Source of the DNA: Polaribacter pectinis
Lineage (GTDB): Bacteria; Bacteroidota; Bacteroidia; Flavobacteriales; Flavobacteriaceae
Assembly: GCF_014352875.1 (NCBI RefSeq)
Contig: NZ_CP060695.1
Span: 1,457,501-1,521,500, forward strand
Reading direction: 5' to 3'
DNA: 64,000 nucleotides
Positions 38,525 to 49,043 of this stretch are shown here, piece after piece. The notes beneath the pieces were generated by a model. It worked only from the letters and a program-made list of their open reading frames with translations, was not told the DNA's origin and ran no database searches. The position numbers were made by a program, and so were the translations under genes. Position 1 is the first letter of the stretch; each line of letters opens with the position of its first letter.

Positions 38525-40003
38525 TTGAATACAATAAAAACGCTTATAAAAAATAACAAAGCCATTTCTTGGGTTTTAGGTTTTCAATTATTTAGATTGA
38601 TTTTACTCCCGTTCATGGGTTTAATGCCACAAGATGCTTACTATTATTTATACGGCCAAAATTTATCACTTTCTTATTTCGATCATCCAGGGATGATTGG
38701 TTATATATTAAGAATTTTTACAGAAATTTTTGGAAAATCAATTTTTACTATAAAGTTTGCAGATTTTATAATTACATCTTTAACAATTTTAAGTTTTTAC
38801 AAATTAGCTTCCTACTTTTTATCTAAACAAAAATTACAGAGAGCATTCATTTTATTAGCTTCCACCATTTTTATTTCTATACTATCATTCAATTCTACTC
38901 CAGATGTTCCATTGCTATTATTTTGGACATTAAGTTTAATTTGTTTGTACAAAGCTATTTTTGAAAACAAAAAAATATTTTGGATTTTAGGTGGATTAGC
39001 AATGGGATTGGCTTTTGATAGTAAATATACTGCCCTATTATTGCAAATAGGTTTAATAGCTTTTTTATTATTCTCTAACAAATACAGAAAATTATTATTA
39101 TCTCCTTGGTTTTGGCTTTGCTTATTAATTTCTGTAGCAGCAACATTTCCTGTTTGGTATTGGAACTATCAAAATGAGTTTGCATCATTTGCATTTCAAT
39201 CTTCAGAAAGAACAAGTTCTATTTCTGAATTTAAAATTTCTCCAAATTATTTCTTTGGGGCAATTGGGCATCAAATGTTTTTATTATTGCCCGTTTTATT
39301 TTTAATATTCATCACTTTTACTTTTAAATATTTAAAACGAATAGTAACAAAATTTAAGTTTCCAAAAGCAAAAACTTTATTTTTATTAGCCTTTTTTGTT
39401 CCTACTTTCGTTGGTTTTTTTGCCCTTACTCCTATTTACTGGGTAAAATTAAATTGGATGATGCCATCTTACATTACAGGAATAATAATTGCTGGAATGT
39501 TTATTAGCAAGAGATTACTGAAAATTCAAGTCATATTTTCTATCGTTTTTCATTTACTTGTAAGCTTACAAATAATATTTTATTTAGTGCCCATTAAAAG
39601 TGATGATACTTGGGTTGGTTGGAAAGAATTAGCTATTGAGACAGAAAAATTACAAGATAAATATACAGATACTTTTATCTTTTCTGAAGACAATTACAAG
39701 ACATCTGCCTGTTTAAACTTCTTTATGGATGAAAAAGTATATGCACAGAATATTATAGGTTTACCAGCTTTACATTTCGATTATTTAGGAGATGATTTAT
39801 CAACATTAAAAGGACAAAATGCCATTTTTATAGATTCAGACAAACGTTTTAAAGATAAAAACAAGTTGGGTAAAATAAATCCGTTATTAGCTCAATATTT
39901 TAATAATGTAACTGAATTAGAGCCAATAATCGTAAAAATTAACGGTAAAGAGAGTAGAAAATTCTGGATTTTCTATTGTACTGACTATCAACCAAAAAAA
40001 TAA
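38525..40003 (+). CDS. GT39-like polyprenol-linked glycosyltransferase
   Basis: A 492-residue multi-spanning membrane protein with the ArnT/PMT_2 N-terminal pattern PQDAYYYLYGQNLSLSYFDHPGMIGY (about 36-61). The acidic residues before the first tyrosines and the DHP motif are expected for GT-C glycosyltransferases. About ten membrane helices are followed by a short soluble tail. The acceptor is unknown. The start is a TTG. It is inserted between trmD and rplS. Confidence 0.85.
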   Translation: MNTIKTLIKNNKAISWVLGFQLFRLILLPFMGLMPQDAYYYLYGQNLSLSYFDHPGMIGYILRIFTEIFGKSIFTIKFADFIITSLTILSFYKLASYFLSKQKLQRAFILLASTIFISILSFNSTPDVPLLLFWTLSLICLYKAIFENKKIFWILGGLAMGLAFDSKYTALLLQIGLIAFLLFSNKYRKLLLSPWFWLCLLISVAATFPVWYWNYQNEFASFAFQSSERTSSISEFKISPNYFFGAIGHQMFLLLPVLFLIFITFTFKYLKRIVTKFKFPKAKTLFLLAFFVPTFVGFFALTPIYWVKLNWMMPSYITGIIIAGMFISKRLLKIQVIFSIVFHLLVSLQIIFYLVPIKSDDTWVGWKELAIETEKLQDKYTDTFIFSEDNYKTSACLNFFMDEKVYAQNIIGLPALHFDYLGDDLSTLKGQNAIFIDSDKRFKDKNKLGKINPLLAQYFNNVTELEPIIVKINGKESRKFWIFYCTDYQPKK

Positions 40004-40015
40004 TTAAAATTAGTT

Positions 40016-40045
40016 TTTATCAACTAAAAATAATTACTACTTTTG
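40016..40045 (+). promoter_or_regulatory. rplS promoter and 5' leader
   Basis: The -7 element TACTTTTG (40038-40045) has TTT at 19 nt upstream. Transcription would start near 40050 and leave a leader of about 60 nt before rplS. I recall a proposed L19 leader family in Flavobacteria, and this leader is a candidate, but I could not fold it or compare it. Confidence 0.4.
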
Positions 40046-40112
40046 CAACCGCTAAATTAACCTCTGACGAAGAAATCGTGAACGTTGCTTTACAAAATAA
40101 TAAATATTTAAT

Positions 40113-40463
40113 ATGGAAGCTTTAATAAAATTTGTACAAGACGAATTTGTAACAAAAAAAGAATTTGCAGAATTTGCTGCTGGTGATACAATTACAGTGT
40201 ATTACGAAATTAAAGAGGGAGAAAAAGTAAGAACACAGTTTTTTAGAGGTGTTGTTATACAAAGAAGAGGAACTGGTCTTTCTGAAACTTTTACAATCAG
40301 AAAAATGTCTGGTACTGTAGGTGTAGAAAGAATCTTTCCTGTAAACTTACCTTCTATTCAAAAAATTGAAGTTAATAAAAGAGGTAAAGTACGTAGAGCT
40401 CGTATTTTCTACTTTAGAGGTCTTACTGGTAAGAAAGCTAGAATTACTGAAAAAAGAAGATAA
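40113..40463 (+). CDS. rplS: 50S ribosomal protein L19
   Basis: Ribosomal protein at the 30S-50S interface. The product is 116 residues with the L19 signature [31 protein letters not shown] and the basic end [23 protein letters not shown]. It has its own promoter, about 70 nt upstream, and a strong terminator at 40485-40518. Confidence 0.98.
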   Translation: MEALIKFVQDEFVTKKEFAEFAAGDTITVYYEIKEGEKVRTQFFRGVVIQRRGTGLSETFTIRKMSGTVGVERIFPVNLPSIQKIEVNKRGKVRRARIFYFRGLTGKKARITEKRR

Positions 40464-40484
40464 TCTTTTTCAAATAAAAGTATT

Positions 40485-40518
40485 AAAAAGCGTTGTGAAT
40501 TTTCACAACGCTTTTTTT
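40485..40518 (+). terminator. rplS terminator
   Basis: A perfect AAAAAGCGTTGTGAA/TTCACAACGCTTTTT-type hairpin followed by further T residues, 22 nt after the rplS stop. Confidence 0.93.
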
Positions 40519-41044
40519 ATGAACAAATGTTAACAACCGAAGTTAATAATGTGTTGATTTCTAATTCCTTAAAAATTTTGTAATAATTGAAATCACAGTT
40601 ATATTTACAGAAGAATTTACAACCAATTAACTTATAGGTCTTCAAAAACAAATAAAAAATTAAAAGTAAATCGATAGAGTAACGTTCTTTATTTATTGTT
40701 TTCAAAGAGAGTTAAAAACGAGAAAGTATTGTGTTTGAAAAAACAGAATAAAAACTCAAAGTAAGAATAGATTACTTACGTAAGTAAAAAGTCTTTCAGA
40801 AATTTTTTAATTTTTAATGATCACAACCGAAACATTAATAAAAATTTTAAAAAAGTAGAATGCTTATTTAAAATTAAGGATGTTTCAAACATTGAAATAG
40901 CGAGTATAATTTCACTTTTAAAAAAGAGAAGTATAAGTTTATTCTTATTTATTTTGTAGCAATACAAAATAGTTTCAAAATCTATTTCAAAGAAGCCATA
41001 TCAATGCATTAATTTGCTTGATATGGCTTTTATTTTTTATATCA
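40519..41044. other. gene-free region with palindrome and orphan terminator
   Basis: About 525 nt without a credible protein gene; a 62-codon minus-strand frame at 40517-40705 has no family features. Two structures stand out: the perfect 16-bp palindrome TTACTTACGTAAGTAA (40772-40787) and an 11-bp hairpin AGCCATATCAA/TTGATATGGCT (40994-41028) followed by TTTATTTTTT. That hairpin is a good terminator with no coding gene upstream of it, so a small RNA or a decayed gene may lie here. Confidence 0.5.
40994..41038 (+). terminator. orphan intrinsic terminator
   Basis: Perfect 11-bp stem with a 13-nt loop and a T-rich tail. rplS already has its own terminator about 480 nt upstream, so this one ends some other transcript or acts on the minus strand. 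Confidence 0.65.
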
Positions 41045-41058
41045 ACGAAATCGATTTC
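41045..41058. promoter_or_regulatory. operator-like site upstream of icd
   Basis: ACGAAATCGATTTC, with a perfect 12-bp core palindrome GAAATCGATTTC, matches the centre of the 18-bp palindrome at the gap promoter (6746-6763). It lies about 80 nt upstream of the icd -7 element TAAATTTG (41132-41139), a position more typical of an activator site. Confidence 0.5.
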
Positions 41059-41178
41059 AAAATTTATTAAAAACGCAATAAAACCTACTAATTAATAGCA
41101 TTTTACCAATAAAATTCTCAACTAAAATTCTTAAATTTGCTAGCTTTCAAAAATGAGTATTCATTTAGAAAGTTTTAA

Positions 41179-43434
<2,256 letters not shown>

Positions 43435-43462
43435 AAAGAATTTAAAATTTATAATAAATTTA

Positions 43463-43498
43463 AAAAGCTGCTGTTATATAACATCAGCTTTTTTTTTG
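43463..43498 (+). terminator. icd terminator
   Basis: AAAGCTG/CAGCTTT arms around TGTTATATAACA, followed by eight T residues, about 30 nt after the icd stop. Confidence 0.88.
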
Positions 43499-43580
43499 AA
43501 CTCATTTTAATTTTTTTTAACTTTTATTACCATCTAAAGCTGTATTTTTGTTGAAATAAAAAAACAAATACTTAAACAAA

Positions 43581-45959
43581 ATGTTCCGTATAAAAATAAT
43601 TCTTTTTGTTTCTTTTCTTTTTTCTTTATCTGTATTCAGCCAAGAAAAATTTACCATAAGCGGAACCGTTTATGACCAAAGCAACAACGAAACCTTAATT
43701 GGAGTTTCTATTTATTTACCTGAATTAAATGCAGGTACTACTACTAATGAATATGGCTTCTACTCTATTACAATTCCTGAAGGAGATTATAAAATTCAAG
43801 TTAGTTATTTAGGGTACGCTCCAATTATAGAAGCTTTAAAAGTTTCAGAAAAAATTACAAAAAACTTCAAACTTACAGAAGAAGCAGAAAGTTTAGATGA
43901 AATTATCATAGAAAGTAATATAGAAAAGCTGAATATTAAAACACCTCAAATGAGTGTGAATAAACTAACAGCTGCAACTATTAAAAATATTCCTGTTGTT
44001 TTAGGTGAAGCAGATATTATAAAATCACTAATTCTTTTACCTGGAGTTACAAGTGCTGGTGAAGGTGCTTCTGGTTTTAATGTTAGAGGTGGTGCAGCAG
44101 ACCAAAATTTAATTTTATTAGACGAAGCAATTGTTTTTAACTCTTCTCACTTATTCGGTTTTTTCTCTGTTTTTAATCCTGATGTAATTAAAGATGTTAG
44201 TTTATATAAAGGAGGAATTCCTACAAAATACGGAGGAAGATTATCTTCTGTTTTAGATATTTATCAAAAAGAAGGAAATAGCAAAGAACTAAATGTAACT
44301 GGTGGAATTGGTTTAGTTTCCTCTAGGTTATTAGTTGAAGGCCCAATTAAAAAGGAGAAAATTTCTTTTTTAGTTGGTGGTAGATCTTCTTATGCTCATT
44401 TATTTTTACCATTATTTGATAATGATAATACTGCTTATTTTTATGACTTAAATGCAAAAATAAACTACAGAATTAATGATAGAAACAGCGTTTTCTTTTC
44501 AGGCTATTTTGGTAAAGATGTTTTCGGTATCAGTGATAGTTTTGTAAATGATTATGGAAATAAAGTAGGAAATTTACGTTGGAATCATCTTTTTTCTGAT
44601 AAACTGTTTTCTAATTTATCTTTAATTTATTCTGATTATTTCTACGGATTAACATTAGATTTTGTTGGTTTCGAATGGGATTCTGGTATTACCAACTTCA
44701 ACCTTAAATATGATTTTAAGCATTATTTAAATGACAAATTGAAGTTGAGTTATGGAATTAATAATATTTATATAAAATTTAATCCGGGTGAAATTATACC
44801 CAATAGAGAAGATTCTGGAATTGTTGCAGAAAAATTAATTGACAAATATGCCAATGAATTTGCGGCTTATATTGATGCAGAACATAAAATTAGCGATAAA
44901 TTGCAATTACAATATGGAGTTCGTTTTAGTAATTTTACACGTTTAGGACAAGATGAATTAAACGTTTATACTAACGACCAAGCTGTAATCTATAATAGTG
45001 AATTCAAAAAATACGAATCTGCTGAAGCAATTGGCACTGAATCTTACAAAAGAAGTGATGTTTTAGCAAGTTTTAATAATTTTGAGCCACGTGTTTCTCT
45101 GTCTTATGTTTTAGATGAAAATTCTTCTATAAAAGCCAGTTATAACAGAATGGCACAATATCTTCATCTTTTATCTAACACAGCTTCTCCTACTCCATTA
45201 GATGTTTGGACGCCAAGTGGAAAATACATAAAGCCACAGTTGTTAGATCAATTTGCTGTTGGATATTTTAAGTCTCTAAAAGACGGAGAGTATTCCATAG
45301 AAACAGAGGCTTTTTACAAAGACATTCAGAATAGAATCGATTATATAAATGGCGCCAATTTAATTGCCAATAATGAAATTGAAACCGTTATTTTAAATGG
45401 TAAAGCTAGAGCTTATGGCTTAGAGGTTTTATTCAAAAAAAATGAAGGAAAATTAAAAGGTTGGCTTGCATATACCTTGTCTAGATCAGAACAACTTACT
45501 GCTGGTAGAAATGCAAATGAGCCTGGTATTAACAAAGGCAATTGGTACAGCACACCTTATGATAAAACGCATGATTTTTCTATAAATGCAAGTTATGAAC
45601 TCAATAAAAAATGGACCTTTAATACCAATTTTGTTTTTCAAACTGGGCAACCAACAAATTATCCTGTTGGGCAATATGAAGTACAAGGTTTAAACGTACC
45701 AATTTATGATGATAATAGAAGAAATGCAGATAGACTTCCAGCATATCATAGATTAGATATTTCCGCAACTTTAACTCCTGAAAAGAATAAGAATAGAAAA
45801 TGGCAAGGAGAATGGGTTTTTGGAATTTACAATTTATACGGAAGACAAAATGCGGCGTCTATCAACTTTACACAAAACAGAGAAACTTTAAGAAACGAAG
45901 CTATACAAACATCTATATTTGGTTTAGTGCCTTCAGTTACCTATAATTTTAAATTTTAA
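43581..45959 (+). CDS. TonB-dependent receptor with carboxypeptidase-like domain
   Basis: A 792-residue outer-membrane receptor: signal peptide (1-20), carboxypeptidase-regulatory-like beta-sandwich (about 24-105, GTVYDQSNNETLIGVSIYLP), plug domain (about 115-235, with GFNVRGGAADQNLILLDEA), then a 22-strand-type barrel ending in an aromatic C-terminus (VTYNFKF). The ligand is unknown. It sits directly before a DUF4249 lipoprotein, a pairing common in Flavobacteria that is reminiscent of, but not the same as, SusC/SusD. A TATTTTTG element lies at 43543-43550. Confidence 0.93.
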   Translation: MFRIKIILFVSFLFSLSVFSQEKFTISGTVYDQSNNETLIGVSIYLPELNAGTTTNEYGFYSITIPEGDYKIQVSYLGYAPIIEALKVSEKITKNFKLTEEAESLDEIIIESNIEKLNIKTPQMSVNKLTAATIKNIPVVLGEADIIKSLILLPGVTSAGEGASGFNVRGGAADQNLILLDEAIVFNSSHLFGFFSVFNPDVIKDVSLYKGGIPTKYGGRLSSVLDIYQKEGNSKELNVTGGIGLVSSRLLVEGPIKKEKISFLVGGRSSYAHLFLPLFDNDNTAYFYDLNAKINYRINDRNSVFFSGYFGKDVFGISDSFVNDYGNKVGNLRWNHLFSDKLFSNLSLIYSDYFYGLTLDFVGFEWDSGITNFNLKYDFKHYLNDKLKLSYGINNIYIKFNPGEIIPNREDSGIVAEKLIDKYANEFAAYIDAEHKISDKLQLQYGVRFSNFTRLGQDELNVYTNDQAVIYNSEFKKYESAEAIGTESYKRSDVLASFNNFEPRVSLSYVLDENSSIKASYNRMAQYLHLLSNTASPTPLDVWTPSGKYIKPQLLDQFAVGYFKSLKDGEYSIETEAFYKDIQNRIDYINGANLIANNEIETVILNGKARAYGLEVLFKKNEGKLKGWLAYTLSRSEQLTAGRNANEPGINKGNWYSTPYDKTHDFSINASYELNKKWTFNTNFVFQTGQPTNYPVGQYEVQGLNVPIYDDNRRNADRLPAYHRLDISATLTPEKNKNRKWQGEWVFGIYNLYGRQNAASINFTQNRETLRNEAIQTSIFGLVPSVTYNFKF

Positions 45960-45963
45960 TTTG

Positions 45964-46794
45964 ATGAAAAAGATATATATACTTCCAGTTTTTATACTAT
46001 TATTTTTTGCTAATTGCGAAAAAGTAATAGATGTTGATGTTCCATCAATAGATCCAAAATTAATTATAGACGCTTCTTTTGAAGTTTATTTTGATGAAAG
46101 TCCTGTTACCGCTAATTCTGTTGTAAAATTAAGATTATCTGCAGATTATTTTGATGAATCTATTCCAACGGTTGCAAATGCAGATGTGTTTTTAACAGAC
46201 CTTACTAACAATACTATTATTAATTTTTCTGATGCAAATTTAGATGGAGATTATGAACCAGATTCAAACTTTATTCCTGCAGATAATATAGTTTATGAAT
46301 TAACTGTTATTTATAATAACGAAACTTATAAAGGAAAAGCAACTAAAATAAAATCTACACCACTTACAAGTGTAGTTCAAGGAGACAGGTCTTTATTATC
46401 TGGTAAAGAAGTAGAATTAAAAGTAGATTTTACTGATGATGGAACTTTAGAAAACTATTATTTATTTCAGTTTACTGATCAAATTTTTTTAACAATAGAA
46501 GATCGTTTTTTTAACGGTGCAGATTATAATTTTTCTTACTTTCTTCAAGAAGATGAAATAGAATTACCAACAAACATTACCGTAAAAATGTCTGGAATTT
46601 CTAAAGAATATTACACCTATTTTAGAATTTTACTAGAACAAAGTGGCGTAAATGCTGGTGGACCATTTCAATCTGTTCCTTCATCATTATTAGGTAACAT
46701 GATTAACACAACAAATGAAGCTAATTTTCCTTTAGGTTATTTTAATATTGGAGAAACAGATTCATTTAATTTAGATTTAGTTGAAAAAAACTAA
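45964..46794 (+). CDS. DUF4249 lipoprotein, partner of the TonB receptor
   Basis: 276 residues from the ATG at 45964; a TTG lies one codon earlier. A lipoprotein signal ends at FFANCEK, and the mature part begins VIDVDVPSIDPKLIIDASF, typical of DUF4249. It has the expected ADVFLTDLTNN and YELTVIYNNETYKGKA stretches. It is probably a surface-exposed or periplasmic accessory to the receptor encoded 2 nt upstream. Substrate unknown. Confidence 0.87.
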   Translation: MKKIYILPVFILLFFANCEKVIDVDVPSIDPKLIIDASFEVYFDESPVTANSVVKLRLSADYFDESIPTVANADVFLTDLTNNTIINFSDANLDGDYEPDSNFIPADNIVYELTVIYNNETYKGKATKIKSTPLTSVVQGDRSLLSGKEVELKVDFTDDGTLENYYLFQFTDQIFLTIEDRFFNGADYNFSYFLQEDEIELPTNITVKMSGISKEYYTYFRILLEQSGVNAGGPFQSVPSSLLGNMINTTNEANFPLGYFNIGETDSFNLDLVEKN

Positions 46795-46835
46795 AACTTC
46801 ACTTTAATTCATCATTCAAGAATACAAAAAATCAG

Positions 46836-46843
46836 TATTTTTG
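46836..46843 (+). promoter_or_regulatory. -7 element of murQ, possibly leaderless
   Basis: TATTTTTG ends 1-4 nt before the tandem ATG codons of murQ (46845 and 46848). No TTG lies at the proper distance, so only the -7 element supports this. Confidence 0.35.
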
Positions 46844-46847
46844 AATG

Positions 46848-47660
46848 ATGACATTTACAAAAACCACAGAGCAAGATTCTAATTACAATCATCTAGAAAA
46901 GATGTCTGTAAAAGAATTATTAGATAATATTAATACAGAAGACAAATCGGTTCCTTTAGCCGTAGAAAAAGCTCTACCACAAATAGAAATTTTAACAGAA
47001 AACATTGTTAGAAAGCTAAAAAATGGCGGAAGACTTTTTTACATTGGCGCAGGAACTTCTGGTAGATTAGGTATTTTAGATGCTTCTGAATGTCCACCAA
47101 CTTTTGGTGTTCCTCATGAATTAGTTTTGGGTTTAATTGCTGGTGGTGATATTGCCATAAGAAAAGCTGTTGAAAATGCTGAAGATTCTAAAACGCAAGG
47201 TTGGTTAGATTTACAAGATCATAAAATATCAGAAAAAGATGTTGTGGTTGGTATTGCAGCTTCTGGTACAACTCCATATGTAATTGCAGCATTGGAAAAA
47301 TGTAACGAAAATAACATTATTACAGGTTGTATTACATGTAATAAAAATAGTCCTTTATCCGAAGTTTCTAAATTCCCTATTGAAGTAATTGTTGGTCCAG
47401 AATTTGTTACAGGAAGTTCTAGAATGAAAGCAGGAACTGCTCAAAAATTAGTTCTTAATATGCTTTCAACTGCTACCATGATTCAGTTAGGAAAAGTAAA
47501 AGGCAACAAAATGGTAGACATGCAGCTTTCTAATAATAAACTAGTAGAAAGAGGCGAAAAAATGTTAGTTAAAGAATTAAACATAGACCAAGATACAGCA
47601 GCTAGTTTATTAAAAACTTTTGGTAATGTTAGAAACGCCATTAAAAACTATAAGAAATGA
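46848..47660 (+). CDS. murQ: N-acetylmuramic acid 6-phosphate etherase
   Basis: Cleaves the lactyl ether of MurNAc-6-P during cell-wall recycling. The product is about 270 residues with the SIS-domain motifs YIGAGTSGRLGILDASECPPTFGV and AASGTTPYVIAAL, and the tail VTGSSRMKAGTAQKLVLNML. The second of two adjacent ATGs fits better with the promoter. It overlaps the next gene by 4 nt (ATGA). Confidence 0.96.
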   Translation: MTFTKTTEQDSNYNHLEKMSVKELLDNINTEDKSVPLAVEKALPQIEILTENIVRKLKNGGRLFYIGAGTSGRLGILDASECPPTFGVPHELVLGLIAGGDIAIRKAVENAEDSKTQGWLDLQDHKISEKDVVVGIAASGTTPYVIAALEKCNENNIITGCITCNKNSPLSEVSKFPIEVIVGPEFVTGSSRMKAGTAQKLVLNMLSTATMIQLGKVKGNKMVDMQLSNNKLVERGEKMLVKELNIDQDTAASLLKTFGNVRNAIKNYKK

Positions 47661-47911
47661 GTACAGATTTAAACTTATTAGGAAAAGGATTGAAATATTT
47701 AGGCCTTTTAGTTTTCTTATTTATTGCATCTCCAATTACACTTACAATGGGTTTTAAAGCTTTAAAAAAGTTTGAAAACACGCCTAAAGAATACATTTCT
47801 TACATACTATTAACTGTTGCTGTTATTCTTATCATTTTCAGCATTTTCTTTGCATTTAGAACTTTTAAAATTCTTTTAAATGCTTTGTTTAACAATTCTT
47901 CTGAAAAATAG
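47657..47911 (+). CDS. DUF6095 family small membrane protein
   Basis: An 84-residue protein with two transmembrane helices (about 15-33 and 46-66) and the pattern GLKYLGLLVFLFIASPITLTMGFKALKKF, matching the flavobacterial DUF6095 family. Function unknown. It overlaps murQ by 4 nt and is followed 2 nt later by DUF6695. Confidence 0.8.
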   Translation: MSTDLNLLGKGLKYLGLLVFLFIASPITLTMGFKALKKFENTPKEYISYILLTVAVILIIFSIFFAFRTFKILLNALFNNSSEK

Positions 47912-47913
47912 AA

Positions 47914-48909
47914 ATGTCAAATTCAGACGGAATTATTATCATTCTTTCTTACCCAGATACTGTTGTAAGACCAGCTTATTGGGAGCGTTTAAGTGGTTTC
48001 TGGCCCAAAATAGGAATTGGTGGCAAACATGCTGTACAAGCAGGTCATGCTGCTTTATTATTACTTCAGAAAAATAAACAAGAGATAAATTACTACGATT
48101 TTGGAAGATACATTACTTCTTATGGTAATGGACGTGTTCGCTCTAAAGAAACAGATCCAGAACTTGTAGTTTCTATCAATGCAAATTTTAAAGATGGTGA
48201 ATTATTAAATCTGAAAGAAATTTTACTTTGGATAGAAAATCATCCAGAAAAAACACATGGAGATGGTAGATTAGTTGCAAGTGTTCATGAAGAAATTAAT
48301 TTTGAAAACGCTTATCATTTTATTTTTGACTTGATTTCAAAAAAGGAAATACCTTATGGTGCGTTTTTAAAAAACGGAAGTAATTGTGCTAGATTTGTTA
48401 CAGATACTATTATTGCATCTTCAACTAATAGAAAAATTACTAATCAATTAAAAACATCCAACTTACTTACACCAAGTCCGATAGGAAATGTAATTAAAGG
48501 AAACTCGAACAATAAAATATATTCAATTTACAATCAGATCTTTAAGAACTACAAAAACAGATCTATTGTAAAAGAATACAAATCTTCGTTTTTAAATAAA
48601 TTTGATAATGTACCAAATTTAAATGGGACTGAAAACCCAAATTTAGAAGTCTTTAATCTTGTAAACGGAACATGGTTAGGTGGAATAGGAAGTGGTGCTT
48701 GGTTTAAAATTGAAGAAAAAACAGCTTCTAAAACGTACAAGGTAGTTAGATATTCTCCTGATGGAAAAAAGGATTTCGAGGGCTTGTTTGAGGTATCAGT
48801 ATCTAATTTTAATCATTTAGAGGAATATCAATTTATGCATCCAACCAATTGTTTAGAGGTTTTTATCTACCAAAATGGGCAAATTTACTCCTTAAAAAAA
48901 ATATTATAA
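47914..48909 (+). CDS. DUF6695 family protein, permuted papain-like
   Basis: 331 residues, no signal peptide. The N-terminal half has a histidine in QAGHAALLLL (His45, with His39 nearby) and a cysteine in KNGSNCARFV (Cys158), spaced and ordered like the His...Cys pair of circularly permuted papain-like (NlpC/P60, LRAT) enzymes. That assignment is my inference; the family name is recalled. The C-terminal part (about 225-331) is a small beta-rich domain beginning NLVNGTWLGGIGSGAWF. It is in the murQ unit, which suggests cell-wall recycling. Confidence 0.75.
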   Translation: MSNSDGIIIILSYPDTVVRPAYWERLSGFWPKIGIGGKHAVQAGHAALLLLQKNKQEINYYDFGRYITSYGNGRVRSKETDPELVVSINANFKDGELLNLKEILLWIENHPEKTHGDGRLVASVHEEINFENAYHFIFDLISKKEIPYGAFLKNGSNCARFVTDTIIASSTNRKITNQLKTSNLLTPSPIGNVIKGNSNNKIYSIYNQIFKNYKNRSIVKEYKSSFLNKFDNVPNLNGTENPNLEVFNLVNGTWLGGIGSGAWFKIEEKTASKTYKVVRYSPDGKKDFEGLFEVSVSNFNHLEEYQFMHPTNCLEVFIYQNGQIYSLKKIL

Positions 48910-49014
48910 CCTACATTTCTACTAATTATTCTGTAATAGAAAGAAAATTTAACTCATATCCTATTTTTGTTACTACAAACAAAGTAAAAGTTTTAGTATT
49001 CAGTTATATTAAGA

Positions 49015-49022
49015 TAAATTTG
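49015..49022 (+). promoter_or_regulatory. -7 element upstream of the dikinase-like gene
   Basis: TAAATTTG, 22 nt before the ATG at 49044. No TTG lies at the proper spacing (TTA at 19 nt), so this is weak. Confidence 0.35.
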
Positions 49023-49043
49023 TAACAACCAAAAAAACTAATT

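Noticed and set aside
40517..40705. 62-residue minus-strand frame after rplS
   Set aside because: Low-complexity AT-rich translation that overlaps the rplS terminator, with no start context.
45964..46794. SusD-like protein next to the TonB receptor
   Set aside because: It has no helical SusD/RagB repeats. Start and length fit DUF4249.
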